Position numbers and translations under genes: made by a program. This document shows positions 40,677-51,075 of a stretch of 64,000 bases of DNA, piece by piece (position 1 is the first letter of the stretch; each line of letters starts with the position of its first letter). The notes below the pieces were generated by a model, which did no database searches, was not told where the DNA came from, and was given only the letters and a program-made list of their open reading frames with translations. This DNA comes from Pseudomonas fluorescens (GTDB lineage: Bacteria; Pseudomonadota; Gammaproteobacteria; Pseudomonadales; Pseudomonadaceae): the NCBI RefSeq assembly GCF_001307275.1, contig NZ_CP012831.1, forward strand, positions 3,340,501-3,404,500, in the 5' to 3' direction.

Positions 40677-40766
40677 TGTGGCAAGGGAGCTTGCTCCCGC
40701 TTGGGTGCGCAGCACCCACAATAGGGCCGCTTCGTAGCCCAGCGGGAGCAAGCTCCCTCGCCACAA
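40677..40766. repeat. REP pair of the GAGGGAGCTTGCTCCCGC type
   Basis: TTGTGGCAAGGGAGCTTGCT and the complement ending CAAGCTCCCTCGCCACAA, within the ribBA-ribH gap. The rest of the 250-bp gap contains the ribosome site of ribH; no FMN riboswitch is recognisable there. Confidence 0.85.
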
Positions 40767-40874
40767 AAGCTTGAAAATGAACAGCATGGCGGGATTTCCG
40801 ATGCAGTATTCGTGGCTAATATCACTGAAGGAGCGCGTATAGAACGCGCTCTGGCTCTTTAAGAGATCTGACGA

Positions 40875-41351
40875 ATGACCCTGAAGACCATCGAAGGTAC
40901 CTTCATCGCCCCTAAAGGCCGCTACGCTCTGGTAGTGGGCCGTTTCAACAGTTTCGTGGTCGAGAGCCTGGTTGGCGGTGCGGTCGATGCCCTGGTTCGC
41001 CATGGCGTGAGCGAAAGCGACATCACCATCATCCGTGCCCCTGGCGCCTTCGAAATTCCGCTGGTTGCGCAGAAAGTCGCTCAAAAGGGCGAATATGCGG
41101 CGATTATCGCCCTGGGCGCGGTCATTCGTGGCGGTACTCCGCACTTCGAATACGTGGCTGGCGAATGCACCAAGGGCCTGGCCCAGGTGTCCATGGAATT
41201 CGGCGTGCCGGTCGCTTTTGGCGTGCTGACCGTTGACTCCATCGAACAAGCCATCGAACGTTCCGGCACCAAGGCCGGTAACAAAGGTGCCGAAGCTGCC
41301 CTGTCCGCCCTGGAAATGGTCAGCCTGCTGGCGCAGTTGGAGGCCAAGTGA
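40875..41351 (+). CDS. ribH: 6,7-dimethyl-8-ribityllumazine synthase
   Basis: 158 residues. Condenses the RibBA and RibD products into lumazine. Typical sequences are [28 protein letters not shown] as [32 protein letters not shown] (catalytic His) and [19 protein letters not shown]. Stop overlaps the nusB GTG by 4 bp. Confidence 0.96.
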   Translation: MTLKTIEGTFIAPKGRYALVVGRFNSFVVESLVGGAVDALVRHGVSESDITIIRAPGAFEIPLVAQKVAQKGEYAAIIALGAVIRGGTPHFEYVAGECTKGLAQVSMEFGVPVAFGVLTVDSIEQAIERSGTKAGNKGAEAALSALEMVSLLAQLEAK

Positions 41352-41848
41352 TTAGCGACGAAAGCGATCGTTTCAACCCGCGCGATCCAAAGCCTGCGGA
41401 CGCCGGCAAGCCATCGAAAAGCGTCAAGCGTCGCGAAGCCCGTCAGCTCGCGACCCAGGCGCTGTATCAATGGCACATGGCCAAGCAATCGCTGAACGAG
41501 ATCGAAGCGCAGTTTCGGGTCGATAACGATTTCAGTGATGTCGACGGTGCTTATTTCCGCGAGATCCTGCATGGGGTCCCGCAGTTCAAGACCGAAATCG
41601 ACACCGCGCTCACGCCTTGCCTGGACTTGACCATCGAAGAGCTGGATCCGGTTGAACTGGCGGTTCTGCGCCTGTCCACCTGGGAACTGCTCAAGCGCGT
41701 CGATGTACCGTACCGCGTGGTGATCAACGAAGGGATCGAACTGGCGAAAGTCTTCGGGTCCACCGATGGCCACAAGTTCGTCAACGGTGTGCTCGACAAG
41801 CTCGCCCCGCGCCTGCGTGAAGCTGAAGTGAAGGCGTTCAAGCGCTGA
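41348..41848 (+). CDS. nusB: Transcription antitermination factor NusB
   Basis: 166 residues, helical. [19 protein letters not shown], the central [18 protein letters not shown] and the [21 protein letters not shown]-terminal region are diagnostic. NusB with S10 binds boxA RNA in rRNA antitermination. The GTG start overlaps the ribH stop as GTGA. An N-terminal charged extension of about 25 residues precedes the fold. Confidence 0.96.
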   Translation: MISDESDRFNPRDPKPADAGKPSKSVKRREARQLATQALYQWHMAKQSLNEIEAQFRVDNDFSDVDGAYFREILHGVPQFKTEIDTALTPCLDLTIEELDPVELAVLRLSTWELLKRVDVPYRVVINEGIELAKVFGSTDGHKFVNGVLDKLAPRLREAEVKAFKR

Positions 41849-41866
41849 TTGGCGCTTGTTATCCCA

Positions 41867-42832
41867 ATGGGTGAGTTTGAGCTGATCCGTAACTACTTCG
41901 CCGCCGCGCCTTGCGCGCAGGGCGGCGAGGGCGTTGCGCTGGGGATCGGCGACGACTGCGCCTTGCTGGCAGCTCCTTTCGGAGAACAGCTGGCGGTCTC
42001 CACCGACACGCTCGTGGCCGGTGTGCATTTTCCAGACCCTTGCGACCCGTTCCTGCTCGGCCAGCGCTCGCTGGCCGTGGCGGTCAGCGACCTGGCCGCC
42101 ATGGGCGCCAAGCCTTTGGCCTTTACCCTTGCCCTGACCTTGCCGACGGTGACCACCGATTGGCTGCAAGCCTATGCCCGCGGTTTGAACCAGATGGCCC
42201 AGGCCTGTGGCGTGGCGTTGGTGGGAGGGGACACCACGCGTGGGCCGTTGAGCCTGACCATGACCGTGTTCGGCCACGTGCCTTCCGGCCAGGCCCTGAC
42301 CCGCAGCGGCGCACAGCCCGGCGACCTGCTGTGTGTCGGCGGCGAACTGGGCAATGCCGCCGGCGCCTTGCCGTTGGTGCTTGGCCAGCGGCGCGCCGAG
42401 CCTGGGATTGCCGAGCCACTACTGGCTCATTATTGGTCACCCCGACCGCAGATCGACTTGGGCCTGGCGTTGCGGGGAAAGGCCAGCGCGGCGATGGATA
42501 TTTCCGATGGCCTGCTGGCCGATTGTGGGCATATCGCCCTGGCGTCCGGGGTAGCCTTGCAGGTTGAACGGGACCGACTGCCGCTGTCCAGCGCTCTGGT
42601 CGCGTTTCTTGGCGAGGCCGATGCCGCGCAGGCCGCCCTGAGCGGCGGTGACGACTACGTGCTGCTGTTCGCACTGCCACCGAGCCGATTGTCGGCGTTA
42701 CAGGCCGCAGGCTGGCCGATCCATGTGATCGGCAGCGTCCTGGCCGGGCAAGGCGTCACGCTGGTGGACAGCGACGGGCACGACATCACCCCGCACGTAC
42801 GGGGCTATCAACATTTTCGGGAGACACCGTGA
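41867..42832 (+). CDS. thiL: Thiamine-monophosphate kinase
   Basis: 321 residues, makes thiamine diphosphate from the monophosphate with ATP. PurM-like fold with MGEFELIRNYF start, IGDDCALL, VSTDTLVAGVHF, VSDLAAMGAKP, LVGGDTTRG, MDISDGLLAD and SGGDDYVLLF. ATG 41867 fits the family N-terminus; the frame is open six codons further. Overlaps pgpA by 4 bp. Confidence 0.96.
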   Translation: MGEFELIRNYFAAAPCAQGGEGVALGIGDDCALLAAPFGEQLAVSTDTLVAGVHFPDPCDPFLLGQRSLAVAVSDLAAMGAKPLAFTLALTLPTVTTDWLQAYARGLNQMAQACGVALVGGDTTRGPLSLTMTVFGHVPSGQALTRSGAQPGDLLCVGGELGNAAGALPLVLGQRRAEPGIAEPLLAHYWSPRPQIDLGLALRGKASAAMDISDGLLADCGHIALASGVALQVERDRLPLSSALVAFLGEADAAQAALSGGDDYVLLFALPPSRLSALQAAGWPIHVIGSVLAGQGVTLVDSDGHDITPHVRGYQHFRETP

Positions 42833-43332
42833 CAGATCATCCCAACCAGGTCCCGGCAGAGTTCGTTCCGCCTTCGGTCTGGCGCAATCCCTGGCATTTC
42901 CTGGCATTTGGCTTTGGTTCGGGCACTTTACCTAAAGCGCCGGGCACCTGGGGCTCGCTGGTTGCGCTACCCTTCATTCCGTTGTGGCAGATGTTGCCGG
43001 ACTGGGGCTACTGGTTGATGCTCGGCATCACCATGCTGTTTGGCTTCTGGCTGTGTGGCAAAGTGGCGGACGACCTGCGGGTGCACGATCATGAAGGCAT
43101 CGTCTGGGACGAAATGGTCGGCATGTGGATCACCTTGTGGCTGGTGCCGGAAGGCTGGTATTGGTTGCTGACGGGATTTCTGGTGTTCCGTTTCTTCGAT
43201 ATCCTCAAGCCGTGGCCGATCCGCTGGATCGACCGACATGTGCACGGAGGCGTCGGGATCATGCTCGACGATGTATTGGCCGGGGTTTTCGCCTGGCTGG
43301 CAATGCAAGGATTGGTGTGGTGTTTCACCTGA
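42829..43332 (+). CDS. pgpA: Phosphatidylglycerophosphatase A
   Basis: 167 residues, inner membrane, dephosphorylates phosphatidylglycerophosphate. FGSGTLPKAPGTWGSL near 26-41, HEGIVWDEMVGMW with catalytic acids, FRFFDILKPWPIRWID and MLDDVLAGVFAW are all family signatures. GTG 42829 overlaps the thiL stop. Confidence 0.95.
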   Translation: MTDHPNQVPAEFVPPSVWRNPWHFLAFGFGSGTLPKAPGTWGSLVALPFIPLWQMLPDWGYWLMLGITMLFGFWLCGKVADDLRVHDHEGIVWDEMVGMWITLWLVPEGWYWLLTGFLVFRFFDILKPWPIRWIDRHVHGGVGIMLDDVLAGVFAWLAMQGLVWCFT

Positions 43333-43343
43333 AGGAGCCAGGC

Positions 43344-44102
43344 ATGGGCGTAAGCCGCGCACTACTGCTGTTGCTGTGTTTAGGAGCCTGTGTGGGGGTG
43401 AGGGTGGCCGAGTCGGCGCCGCAGCCTGACAAGGTTCGCGCGGCGAGTGAGGAGTGGGCCGATTACACCCAGGCCGATGGCCAGGGCATGGGCTGGGACA
43501 TCTTGCGCGCGGTGTTCGAGCCTGAAGGCGTCAAGCTGGAAATCCGCAGCGTGCCCTACACCCGCTCGATCGGGTTGGTGCAGCGTGGCGAGGTCGACGT
43601 GCAGGTCGGCGCCTATCGGGATGAATCCGAAGGCGTGCTTTACCCGAAGTGGCACTACGACGTCGATCACATCTATGCCTTGGGGTTGGCCTCCAAGCCG
43701 ACGCCTACCCTGGCGACGATTGGCAACTATCGGCTGGTATGGATGCGTGGGTACGAATACAACAACTACCTGCCCAACATCCGGCGTTTCAATGAGATCC
43801 ACCGGGCGGTGGGTATCTTGCCGATGCTGATCCATGAGCGAGCGGATTTTTACATTGATGCGTCGATGGAAATCGAAGAAGTGCTCGCCAAGGCCGATAA
43901 TCCGAAGCAGTTCAAACTCTCGCCGCTGATCAATTTGCCTCTCTACCTGGGCTTTGCCAACACCGCCAACGGACGGGCATTGAGCGAGCTGTTCGACCGG
44001 CGGATGGAAGTGCTGGTGAAAAGCGGCCAGCTCAAGCCGATTTTCGAACACTGGAAGCAACCCTATCCTTTCGACGAGAATGGCAAGCCACCGAAGCCGT
44101 AA
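43344..44102 (+). CDS. Periplasmic solute-binding protein (PBP2 type)
   Basis: 252 residues, transporter substrate-binding fold of the amino-acid-type PBP2 family. MGWDILRAVFEPEGVKLEIR, YTRSIGLVQRGEVDVQVGAY and LYLGFANTANGRALSELFDR are typical. The N-terminus LLLLLCLGACVG looks like a lipobox (Cys16), though cleavage after AESA is possible. No permease or ATPase lies beside it, so it may be a sensor or orphan binding protein. GAAGGAG precedes ATG 43344. Confidence 0.82.
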   Translation: MGVSRALLLLLCLGACVGVRVAESAPQPDKVRAASEEWADYTQADGQGMGWDILRAVFEPEGVKLEIRSVPYTRSIGLVQRGEVDVQVGAYRDESEGVLYPKWHYDVDHIYALGLASKPTPTLATIGNYRLVWMRGYEYNNYLPNIRRFNEIHRAVGILPMLIHERADFYIDASMEIEEVLAKADNPKQFKLSPLINLPLYLGFANTANGRALSELFDRRMEVLVKSGQLKPIFEHWKQPYPFDENGKPPKP

Positions 44103-44211
44103 TCAAACTTTTCGATGGTTATGGCCGACAATTCAGCCTAAGCGTCGGTCGGGACGTGCTGTTACAATGCCCGCCTCTGCGAAACTCCAGTACTAGATCA
44201 GGAGCACACCG

Positions 44212-44829
44212 GTGCCTGTCGTTTTTGTTGCCGCTTCCAAGCTGCCAACGCCCTTTGCGCAATTCACCATGCATGGTTTTCTCGATGAAGCCACCGGCCG
44301 CGAGCACGTCGTGCTCAGCCTGGGTGATTTCGCCGACGGTTCTCCGGTGCTGGGTCGCCTGCACTCCGAATGCCTGACCGGTGATGCCCTGTTCAGCCAG
44401 CGCTGCGATTGCGGTTCGCAACTCGAGGCCGCGCTGCAGGCCATCGCCCGCGAAGGCCGTGGCGTGTTGCTGTACCTGCGCCAGGAAGGCCGTGGCATTG
44501 GCCTGTTGAACAAGATCCGCGCCTATGAACTGCAAGATGGCGGCGCCGATACCGTGGAAGCCAACGAACGCCTGGGCTTTGCCGCCGACCTGCGTGACTA
44601 CAGCATCTGCCTGCCGATGCTGGAGCATCTGGGCGTGAAGTCGCTGCGCTTGATGACCAACAACCCACGCAAGGTCAAGGCGTTGACTGACATGGGCATC
44701 GTGGTGGCCGAGCGTGTGCCGCTGCACACCGGTCACAACCCCCACAACAAGCTCTACCTGGCAACCAAGGCCAGCAAGCTCGACCACATGATGGGCAACG
44801 AGCACCAAGGCGAGGTTGACCGGGCGTGA
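44212..44829 (+). CDS. ribA: GTP cyclohydrolase II
   Basis: 205 residues from GTG 44212, with AGGAG upstream. First step of riboflavin synthesis from GTP. The zinc cysteines are intact in [18 protein letters not shown], followed by [20 protein letters not shown] and the [13 protein letters not shown] segment. It complements the degenerate second half of RibBA. Its stop overlaps the next gene by 4 bp. Confidence 0.96.
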   Translation: MPVVFVAASKLPTPFAQFTMHGFLDEATGREHVVLSLGDFADGSPVLGRLHSECLTGDALFSQRCDCGSQLEAALQAIAREGRGVLLYLRQEGRGIGLLNKIRAYELQDGGADTVEANERLGFAADLRDYSICLPMLEHLGVKSLRLMTNNPRKVKALTDMGIVVAERVPLHTGHNPHNKLYLATKASKLDHMMGNEHQGEVDRA

Positions 44830-45245
44830 CGCGCGGTCAGGTTCGGCGGCGGCTGTCGGTCAGTTGGTGGAAATACCTGGCCCTGGCCTTGCTGCCACTG
44901 TTTGTGATCAATGCGGTGTTCGGCCAGGGCGAAGCGATTCTGCCGGTGCTGGCGATGCCGTTGTTCATTGCCGGCCTGGCGTCGATGTTTGTCAGCCTGC
45001 GATTCTTCGGGCCGTATAAACAGGCCCTGGTCGCCACCCAGAAAGCCCTCGACACACCCGAAGAGCCCCAGGCCTGGATCGACCTGGCGGCCCGTCGCCG
45101 CGCCGCTTTCCTGGTGGCCGGGCTGCCAGCCTGGATCGGCGCCCTGGCGGTATTCGTGGGCCTGGAAGCCGTGCCGTTGATGTTGCTGGCCTTGTCGACC
45201 GCCGTGTTGTTCTACCTGTACCGCATCCCGCGTCAACTCGGCTGA
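44826..45245 (+). CDS. Uncharacterised membrane protein
   Basis: 139 residues with four predicted hydrophobic segments ([74 protein letters not shown]). I recognise no named domain. It overlaps ribA by 4 bp and btuF by 1 bp, so it is co-transcribed with both; conserved in this place in Pseudomonas. Confidence 0.75.
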   Translation: MTRGQVRRRLSVSWWKYLALALLPLFVINAVFGQGEAILPVLAMPLFIAGLASMFVSLRFFGPYKQALVATQKALDTPEEPQAWIDLAARRRAAFLVAGLPAWIGALAVFVGLEAVPLMLLALSTAVLFYLYRIPRQLG

Positions 45246-46030
45246 TGAACCGCTGGCTGGCGGTCTTGCTGCTGGCCGTCAGCGCCTCGACGATGGCCGC
45301 CTCGCGGGTCGTCAGCCTGGCGCCGTCGCTGTCGGAAATCGTCGTTGAACTGGGCTCCGCCGACCTGTTGGTGGGCGTGCTGGATGGCGGGGATCGCCCG
45401 CCGGCGCTCAAGGACGTGCCTTCGGTAGGCCGTTACGGGCAACTGGACATGGAGCGCTTGCTCAGCCTCAAGCCCGATCTGCTCCTGCTCTGGCCTGGCA
45501 GTGTCGGCCCGGCCCAGCGCGAGCAGCTCAAGGGCCTGGGCATCCCCATCCATGTCGCCGAGCCCCGCAGCCTCGACCAACTCATCACGCAAATCGAAGC
45601 CATCGCCAAGCAGCTCGGCCGCCCGGAGCGGGGCGTACAACGGGCGGCGCAGTTGCGCGGACGTCTCGAGGCGCTACGCCAGCGCTATCGCCGGGACCCG
45701 CCGTTGCCGGTGTTCTACCAGGTCTGGGACCGGCCGCTGTACACCGTTGGTGGCGGGCAGATCATCAGTGATGCGCTGAGCGTGTGCGGTGCCCACAACG
45801 TTTTTGCCGATCTGAGCGTGCCGGCGCCGCAGGTGAGTGTGGAAGCGGTGCTGCAACGTAGTCCGCACGTCATCCTGGCCACGGAACAGACGCAGCTCGA
45901 TGCCTGGAAAACCTGGCCGGTGGCGCAGGGGCGCTTGTTGTTGGTCAATGACAAAGGCCTGGAACGGCCCAGTGGGCAGATGATCGAGGCGACGGCGCGG
46001 CTATGTGAGTTGATTGCGCCAGACCGATAG
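45245..46030 (+). CDS. btuF: Cobalamin-binding periplasmic protein BtuF
   Basis: 261 residues with signal peptide (RWLAVLLLAVSASTMAAS) and the two-lobed TroA-like fold: SRVVSLAPSLSEIVVELGSA, VPSVGRYGQLDMERLLSLKPD and FYQVWDRPLYTVGG. It captures vitamin B12 after BtuB brings it across the outer membrane; btuB is encoded convergently next door. No BtuCD genes are in the window. Confidence 0.87.
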   Translation: MNRWLAVLLLAVSASTMAASRVVSLAPSLSEIVVELGSADLLVGVLDGGDRPPALKDVPSVGRYGQLDMERLLSLKPDLLLLWPGSVGPAQREQLKGLGIPIHVAEPRSLDQLITQIEAIAKQLGRPERGVQRAAQLRGRLEALRQRYRRDPPLPVFYQVWDRPLYTVGGGQIISDALSVCGAHNVFADLSVPAPQVSVEAVLQRSPHVILATEQTQLDAWKTWPVAQGRLLLVNDKGLERPSGQMIEATARLCELIAPDR

Positions 46031-46044
46031 GCCGCGGCGCCTGT

Positions 46045-46114
46045 AATCGCGAGCAAGCTCGCTCCCACAGTTAACCTGTTGTGAAATCCCTGTGGGAGCG
46101 AGCTTGCTCGCGAT
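46045..46114. repeat. REP pair, inverted
   Basis: ATCGCGAGCAAGCTCGCTCC and GTGGGAGCGAGCTTGCTCGC between convergent btuF and btuB. Confidence 0.85.
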
Positions 46115-46147
46115 GAGGCCAGACCAGACACCACAGTTGTTCCTGGA

Positions 46148-48028
46148 TCAGAGTGACGGGGTCCAAGTCACCCCAAACAACCACGCCCGACCTTCCTCCC
46201 GATACCCATACTGCCCGCCATCATGGCTATACAGCGCCCGGCTGTAACCCTTGTCCAGCAGGTTATCCACCTTCATCTCCAGCTTCACCTCCCGGGTCAG
46301 CGCCCAACTGCCGCGCAACCCGAGCAGGGCATAGCCGCCCAAGGCGTTGCGGTTGTCTTCGTCGTCATAGCTGCCGCTCACCGCTTGCCAGGTGGCGCCC
46401 AGGCCGAGGCGATCGAATTGCCGGTCCAGGTCCAGGCTCAAGGTCCGCCGGGCGCGGCGGGCCAGGGTGTGACCGCTGTCGCGGTCGCGCGGGTCGATGA
46501 TGGCCAGGGCCAGATTGCCCTGCCAGCCGAAGACATCCTGCAGGTAGGCCATTTCAAAGCCGTCGATCCGCGCCGAGGCGACGTTCTGCGGGCGTGAGTC
46601 GCGGCCAAAAATGATCGCGTCTTCCAGGTCGGTGCGGTACAGCGAGGTTTCCAGGCGGGCGCTGTCGCTCAGTTGGCTGCGCCACTGCAGCTCGTAGCTC
46701 TTGGCCGTCTCGGGCTTCAGGTCGGGGTTGCTGAAGTCCGGGTAGTACAGGTCATTGAAGGTCGGTGCGCGGAAGCTCTCACTGTAGGTCAGCAACAGGT
46801 CGTTGGCCGGATTGACCGGCACGGTGAGGGTGCCGCTCCAACTGTTCTGGCCGCCAAACTGTTGGTTCTGGTCGCGACGCAGGCCCAGTTCCGTCGAGAA
46901 CGTTTCGGCCTGGAAGCGGTGCTGGATGAACGCTGCACGGTTCCAGCGGCTGTCCTCGTCGAACGGCGTGCTGCTGTTGACCCGGTCCTGATACCAGTCG
47001 CCGCCGACGATCAGGCTGTTGCGCTCGTCCAGCGTCACATCGTTCTGCCAGGTCACCGAATCGCGGTAGGTGTTGAAGACTTCGCGGACATCGCTGAGCT
47101 TGTCGAAGGTCTTTTCGCGGTTCTCGCTGTGGCCCAGTTCCAGGCGGGATTTCCAGGTGTCGTTGATGCGCCCGTCCACATAGGTGCTGAAGCTGCTCAC
47201 CGCGAACTCGCTGTAGGGTTGCTGGGGCAAGGACTCGAAAGTGCTCGGGTCGAAGCGGCCGAACGGGTTGTCGTATTCGCTTTTGCCGCGGTTATCCAGC
47301 AGGTTCAGGCCAACTTCCAGGTCATCGCTGGCCGCATGGCTCAGGCTCAGGCTGAAGGGCTGGTTGCGGTTGGCATCGTCGTCGCGGTCGCTGGCGTAGG
47401 ACTCGTGGGTCCGGTTGCTGCCAGCGCTGTCGTCGAGGCTGGCACCGAGGTTGAAACGGGTCTGCTCGTCGCCGCCGGACAGGCCCAGGCTGCGCTCCCA
47501 GGTCTGGTGGCTGCCGACCCCCACGTGCAGGCGCGGTTGCAGGCCCTGGGTGTTGCCGCGCCGGGTGAAAATCTGGATCACCCCGCCCACCGCGTCGGCG
47601 CCGTAGATCACCGAGCGCGAACCACGCAGCACTTCCACGCGCTCGATCTGGTTGATGTTCAGGCGTTGCAGGTTGCTGTCACCGGAGGTGGCATTGCCGA
47701 TGCGCTGGCCGTCCACCAGCACCAGGCTCTGGGCCGATTTGGTCCCGCGAATGTAAATCCCCGGCAGGCTGCCGCGTCCACCCAGCGGCGCCACTTGCAC
47801 ACCCGGCACGCGGCTGAGCAAGTCCGTGACACTGGCCGGTTGCAAGCGCTCGATGTCGTCGCGGGTGAACACGGTGTTGGCGGCACTGCTGTCGTTACGG
47901 GCCTCGACCTGGCGGTTGGCGCTGATCACGATGTCGGGCAGCTTCAAGGCCTGGTCGCGTTCGAAGGTGTCGGCCAGCAGGTCGGGGGTGGGTAGCAGAG
48001 AGAGGGTGAGGGCGAGGCGGAGTTTCAT
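46148..48028 (-). CDS. btuB: TonB-dependent vitamin B12 receptor BtuB
   Basis: 626 residues: signal peptide, TonB box DIVISANR near 28-35, plug domain (VTDLLSRVPGVQVAPLGGRG, GTKSAQSLVLVDGQRIGN, RVEVLRGSRSVIYGADAVGG) and a 22-strand barrel. The ending FGVTWTPSL lacks the common terminal Phe. ATG 48028 starts directly at the signal peptide. Proximity to btuF supports cobalamin as cargo. I see no cobalamin riboswitch in the 145 bases upstream, which are mainly REP DNA. Confidence 0.88.
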   Translation of the reverse strand: MKLRLALTLSLLPTPDLLADTFERDQALKLPDIVISANRQVEARNDSSAANTVFTRDDIERLQPASVTDLLSRVPGVQVAPLGGRGSLPGIYIRGTKSAQSLVLVDGQRIGNATSGDSNLQRLNINQIERVEVLRGSRSVIYGADAVGGVIQIFTRRGNTQGLQPRLHVGVGSHQTWERSLGLSGGDEQTRFNLGASLDDSAGSNRTHESYASDRDDDANRNQPFSLSLSHAASDDLEVGLNLLDNRGKSEYDNPFGRFDPSTFESLPQQPYSEFAVSSFSTYVDGRINDTWKSRLELGHSENREKTFDKLSDVREVFNTYRDSVTWQNDVTLDERNSLIVGGDWYQDRVNSSTPFDEDSRWNRAAFIQHRFQAETFSTELGLRRDQNQQFGGQNSWSGTLTVPVNPANDLLLTYSESFRAPTFNDLYYPDFSNPDLKPETAKSYELQWRSQLSDSARLETSLYRTDLEDAIIFGRDSRPQNVASARIDGFEMAYLQDVFGWQGNLALAIIDPRDRDSGHTLARRARRTLSLDLDRQFDRLGLGATWQAVSGSYDDEDNRNALGGYALLGLRGSWALTREVKLEMKVDNLLDKGYSRALYSHDGGQYGYREEGRAWLFGVTWTPSL

Positions 48029-48063
48029 GGGGTTCCGGACATTTCTGGTCTGCACAAACCCCT

Positions 48064-48154
48064 TGTGGGAGCGAGCTTGCTCGCGATGGCGGAAGATCAG
48101 TCAAGTCATCCATTGGCTGACACACCGCTATCGCGAGCAAGCTCGCTCCCACAG
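48064..48154. repeat. REP pair, inverted
   Basis: TGTGGGAGCGAGCTTGCTCG and TATCGCGAGCAAGCTCGCTC fill most of the gap between dxs and btuB. Confidence 0.85.
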
Positions 48155-48173
48155 GGGCTTGTGTTGGCTGAAC

Positions 48174-50072
48174 TTACAGGCCCAACAACTGCAACCGCTG
48201 ACGCACCGCCGCTTCGATCCCCGCCTCGTCCAGCCCGCATTCGGCCAGCATCTGCGCCGGCTTGGCGTGTTCGACGTAGCTGTCCGGCAGGCCCAGGTGC
48301 AGCACCGACTTGAGGATGTTCTCCCGGGCCAGGAACTCGCTGACCGCCGCGCCGGCACCGCCCATGATGGCGTTTTCCTCGATGGTCACCAGCAGGTCAT
48401 GGCTGCCGGCCATCTCGCGCACCAGGGCTTCGTCCAGGGGTTTGACGAAACGCATGTCCACCACGGTAGCGTCCAAGGTGTCGGCGACTTTCAAGGCCTC
48501 GGCCAGTTGCACGCCGAACACCAGCAGGGCGGTTTGCTTGCCCTGGCGGCGGATCACGCCCTTGCCGATCTCGATGGGTTCGAGGTCGGTCGAGAGGGGC
48601 GCGTTCGGGCCGGTGCCACGAGGGTAGCGCACCGCCGCCGGGCCATTGAACAGGTGGCCGGTGGTGAGCATCTTGCGCAGCTCGTTTTCATCGCTCGGGG
48701 TCATCACCAGCATGCCGGGGATGCAGCGCAGGAACGACAGGTCGAAGCTGCCGGCGTGGGTCGGGCCGTCTTCGCCCACCAGGCCGGCGCGGTCGATGGC
48801 GAACAGCACGTCGAGGTTCTGCACCGCCACGTCATGGATCAACTGGTCGTAGGCCCGTTGCAGGAAGGTCGAATAGATCGCCACCACGGGCTTGGCACCT
48901 TCGCAGGCCATGCCGGCGGCGAGGGTCACGGCGTGCTGCTCGGCAATCGCCACGTCGAAATAGCGCTGCGGGTAGCGTTCGCTGAACGCCACCAGGTCCG
49001 AGCCTTCCTTCATCGCCGGGGTAATGCCCACCAGGCGTGGATCGGCGGCGGCCATGTCGCACAGCCATTGGCCGAAAACGCTGGAATACTTCGGTCCACC
49101 GGCTTTTTTCGGCGCGGCGGCCGGTGCGTCCAGGGGTTCGAGCTTGGTGATGGCGTGGTAGCCGATCGGGTCGACCTCCGCCGGGGCGAAGCCTTTGCCT
49201 TTCTTGGTGACCACGTGCAGGAACTGCGGGCCCTTGAGGTCGCGCATGTTGCGCAGGGTGGCGATCAGGGTCGGCAGGTCGTGGCCGTCGATGGGGCCGA
49301 TGTAGTTCCAGCCCAGTTCTTCGAACAGCGTGCCGGGCACCAGCATGCCCTTGGCGTACTCTTCGGTACGGCGGGCGATTTCCCAGGCACCGGGCAGGCG
49401 CGACAACACCTTCTTGCTGCCTTCGCGCATGCTGGCGTAGGTGCGGCTGGAGAGGATCTTCGCCAGGTAGTTGGACAACCCGCCGACATTGCGCGAGATC
49501 GACATGTCGTTGTCGTTGAGGATCACCAGCATGTTGGCGTTGACTTCCGGCGCATGGTTCAGCGCCTCGAAGGCCATGCCCGCGGTCAGTGCGCCGTCGC
49601 CGATCACGGCAATGGCCTTGCGCTCGCTGTTTTGCAGGCGGGCGGCAATCGCCATGCCCAGGGCGGCGCTGATGGACGTACTGGAATGGCCGACGCCAAA
49701 GGTGTCGTATTCACTCTCGGAGCGACGCGGGAAGGCGGCGATGCCGTCCTTCTGGCGCAGCGTGCCCATGCGCTCGCGACGATCGGTGAGGATCTTGTGC
49801 GGATAGGCCTGGTGCCCGACGTCCCACACCAGCCGATCGTCCGGGGTGTCGAACACGTAGTGCAGCGCGATCGTCAGCTCGATGACGCCCAGGCCGGCAC
49901 CGAAGTGCCCACCGGTCTGGCCGACTGTATAGAGCAGTTCCAGGCGCAACTCATCGGCCAGGGTTTCCAGCTCGGCTTCACCCAGGCGACGCAGGCCGTC
50001 CGGCGTGTTGGCGCGGTCCAGCAGGGGCGTGGTCGGGCGCTTGCGGGGAATCTCTTGAAACGTCGTGGGCAT
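48174..50072 (-). CDS. dxs: 1-deoxy-D-xylulose-5-phosphate synthase
   Basis: 632 residues, thiamine diphosphate enzyme that starts the MEP isoprenoid pathway and also feeds thiamine and pyridoxal synthesis. [16 protein letters not shown], the ThDP motif [30 protein letters not shown] and ATFDLSFLR-like GSFDLSFLR confirm it. It follows ispA on the same strand with a 115-bp gap. Confidence 0.97.
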   Translation of the reverse strand: MPTTFQEIPRKRPTTPLLDRANTPDGLRRLGEAELETLADELRLELLYTVGQTGGHFGAGLGVIELTIALHYVFDTPDDRLVWDVGHQAYPHKILTDRRERMGTLRQKDGIAAFPRRSESEYDTFGVGHSSTSISAALGMAIAARLQNSERKAIAVIGDGALTAGMAFEALNHAPEVNANMLVILNDNDMSISRNVGGLSNYLAKILSSRTYASMREGSKKVLSRLPGAWEIARRTEEYAKGMLVPGTLFEELGWNYIGPIDGHDLPTLIATLRNMRDLKGPQFLHVVTKKGKGFAPAEVDPIGYHAITKLEPLDAPAAAPKKAGGPKYSSVFGQWLCDMAAADPRLVGITPAMKEGSDLVAFSERYPQRYFDVAIAEQHAVTLAAGMACEGAKPVVAIYSTFLQRAYDQLIHDVAVQNLDVLFAIDRAGLVGEDGPTHAGSFDLSFLRCIPGMLVMTPSDENELRKMLTTGHLFNGPAAVRYPRGTGPNAPLSTDLEPIEIGKGVIRRQGKQTALLVFGVQLAEALKVADTLDATVVDMRFVKPLDEALVREMAGSHDLLVTIEENAIMGGAGAAVSEFLARENILKSVLHLGLPDSYVEHAKPAQMLAECGLDEAGIEAAVRQRLQLLGL

Positions 50073-50187
50073 CAGGCGAATCGTTATAGGTATAGAAAGA
50101 GGCGGCAGTTTACCTTATGCATCGCAAGCTGCCCACGCGTAGGCCGGAACTTGGCCGATACGCACTTATGAATGGGTTGACCCTGTA

Positions 50188-51075
50188 TCAGCTACGTCGT
50201 TCGACGATATAGCGCGCCAAGTCGCGCAACGGTTCGGCCGCCGCGTCAAAGGGTCGCAGCGCGGCCAAGGCCTGGTCGCGCAACTCCAGGGCGTAGACCT
50301 TGGCCGCGGCGAGGCCGAGCAGGGCCGGGTAGGTCGGCTTGTCCCGGGCGATATCGGCGCCCTGGCGTTTGCCGAGGGTCTGGGTATCGCTTTCCACGTC
50401 GAGGATGTCGTCCTGCACCTGGAACGCCAGGCCAATGGCCCGGGCGTAGGTCTGCAAGGCTTGCAACTGCTCGGGGGTGGACCGACCGCTGGCCAGGGCA
50501 CCGAGTTGGACGCTGGCCTCGATCAGCGCGCCGGTCTTGTGCCGGTGCATGTATTCCAGGGCGTCCTGGTCCAGCTTCAGGCCCACCGAACCCAAGTCGA
50601 TGGCCTGGCCGCCGACCATTCCAGCGGGGCCCGCCGCCAACGCCAGGGCGCTGACCATGTCCAGGCGAATCTGCGCCGGGCAGTCGCTCAGGGCCGGGTC
50701 CAGCAGGGCGCTGAAGGCCAGGCTCTGCAAGCCGTCGCCGGCCAGGATCGCGCAGGCTTCGTCGAATTGTTTGTGGGTGGTCGGCTGGCCGCGGCGCAGG
50801 TCATCATCGTCCATGGCTGGCAAGTCGTCGTGCACCAGCGAATACGCGTGGATCAGCTCCACCGCGCAGGCCGCGCCGTTGGCATGTTCGGCCTGGCCGC
50901 CCAAGGCTTCGCACGCGGCATAGGCCAACAGCGGCCGCACACGCTTGCCGCCGTTCATGACGCTGTAGCGCATGGCTTCGTACAGGCGCGCCAGTTCCGG
51001 GCTCGGGGCGCTGAACAACGTATCCAGTGCAGCATTGACCCGGGCCTGGCTGCTGGCCTGATAGGCACCGATCAT
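50188..51075 (-). CDS. ispA: (2E,6E)-farnesyl diphosphate synthase
   Basis: 295 residues, all-helical prenyl synthase. First Asp-rich motif [29 protein letters not shown] at the substrate pocket and second Asp-rich motif [14 protein letters not shown]. Joins IPP and DMAPP into farnesyl diphosphate for quinone and undecaprenyl synthesis. Overlaps xseB by 4 bp. Confidence 0.96.
   Translation of the reverse strand: MIGAYQASSQARVNAALDTLFSAPSPELARLYEAMRYSVMNGGKRVRPLLAYAACEALGGQAEHANGAACAVELIHAYSLVHDDLPAMDDDDLRRGQPTTHKQFDEACAILAGDGLQSLAFSALLDPALSDCPAQIRLDMVSALALAAGPAGMVGGQAIDLGSVGLKLDQDALEYMHRHKTGALIEASVQLGALASGRSTPEQLQALQTYARAIGLAFQVQDDILDVESDTQTLGKRQGADIARDKPTYPALLGLAAAKVYALELRDQALAALRPFDAAAEPLRDLARYIVERRS

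Noticed and set aside
40627..40874. FMN riboswitch before ribH or elsewhere in the rib cluster
   Set aside because: I could not find the conserved RFN blocks; the gap is mostly REP DNA.
48029..48173. Cobalamin riboswitch before btuB
   Set aside because: The gap is too short and filled by a REP pair; no B12-box is visible.
47826..50171. 781-codon open frame on the plus strand across the dxs region
   Set aside because: Antisense to dxs and btuB, running through REP DNA.
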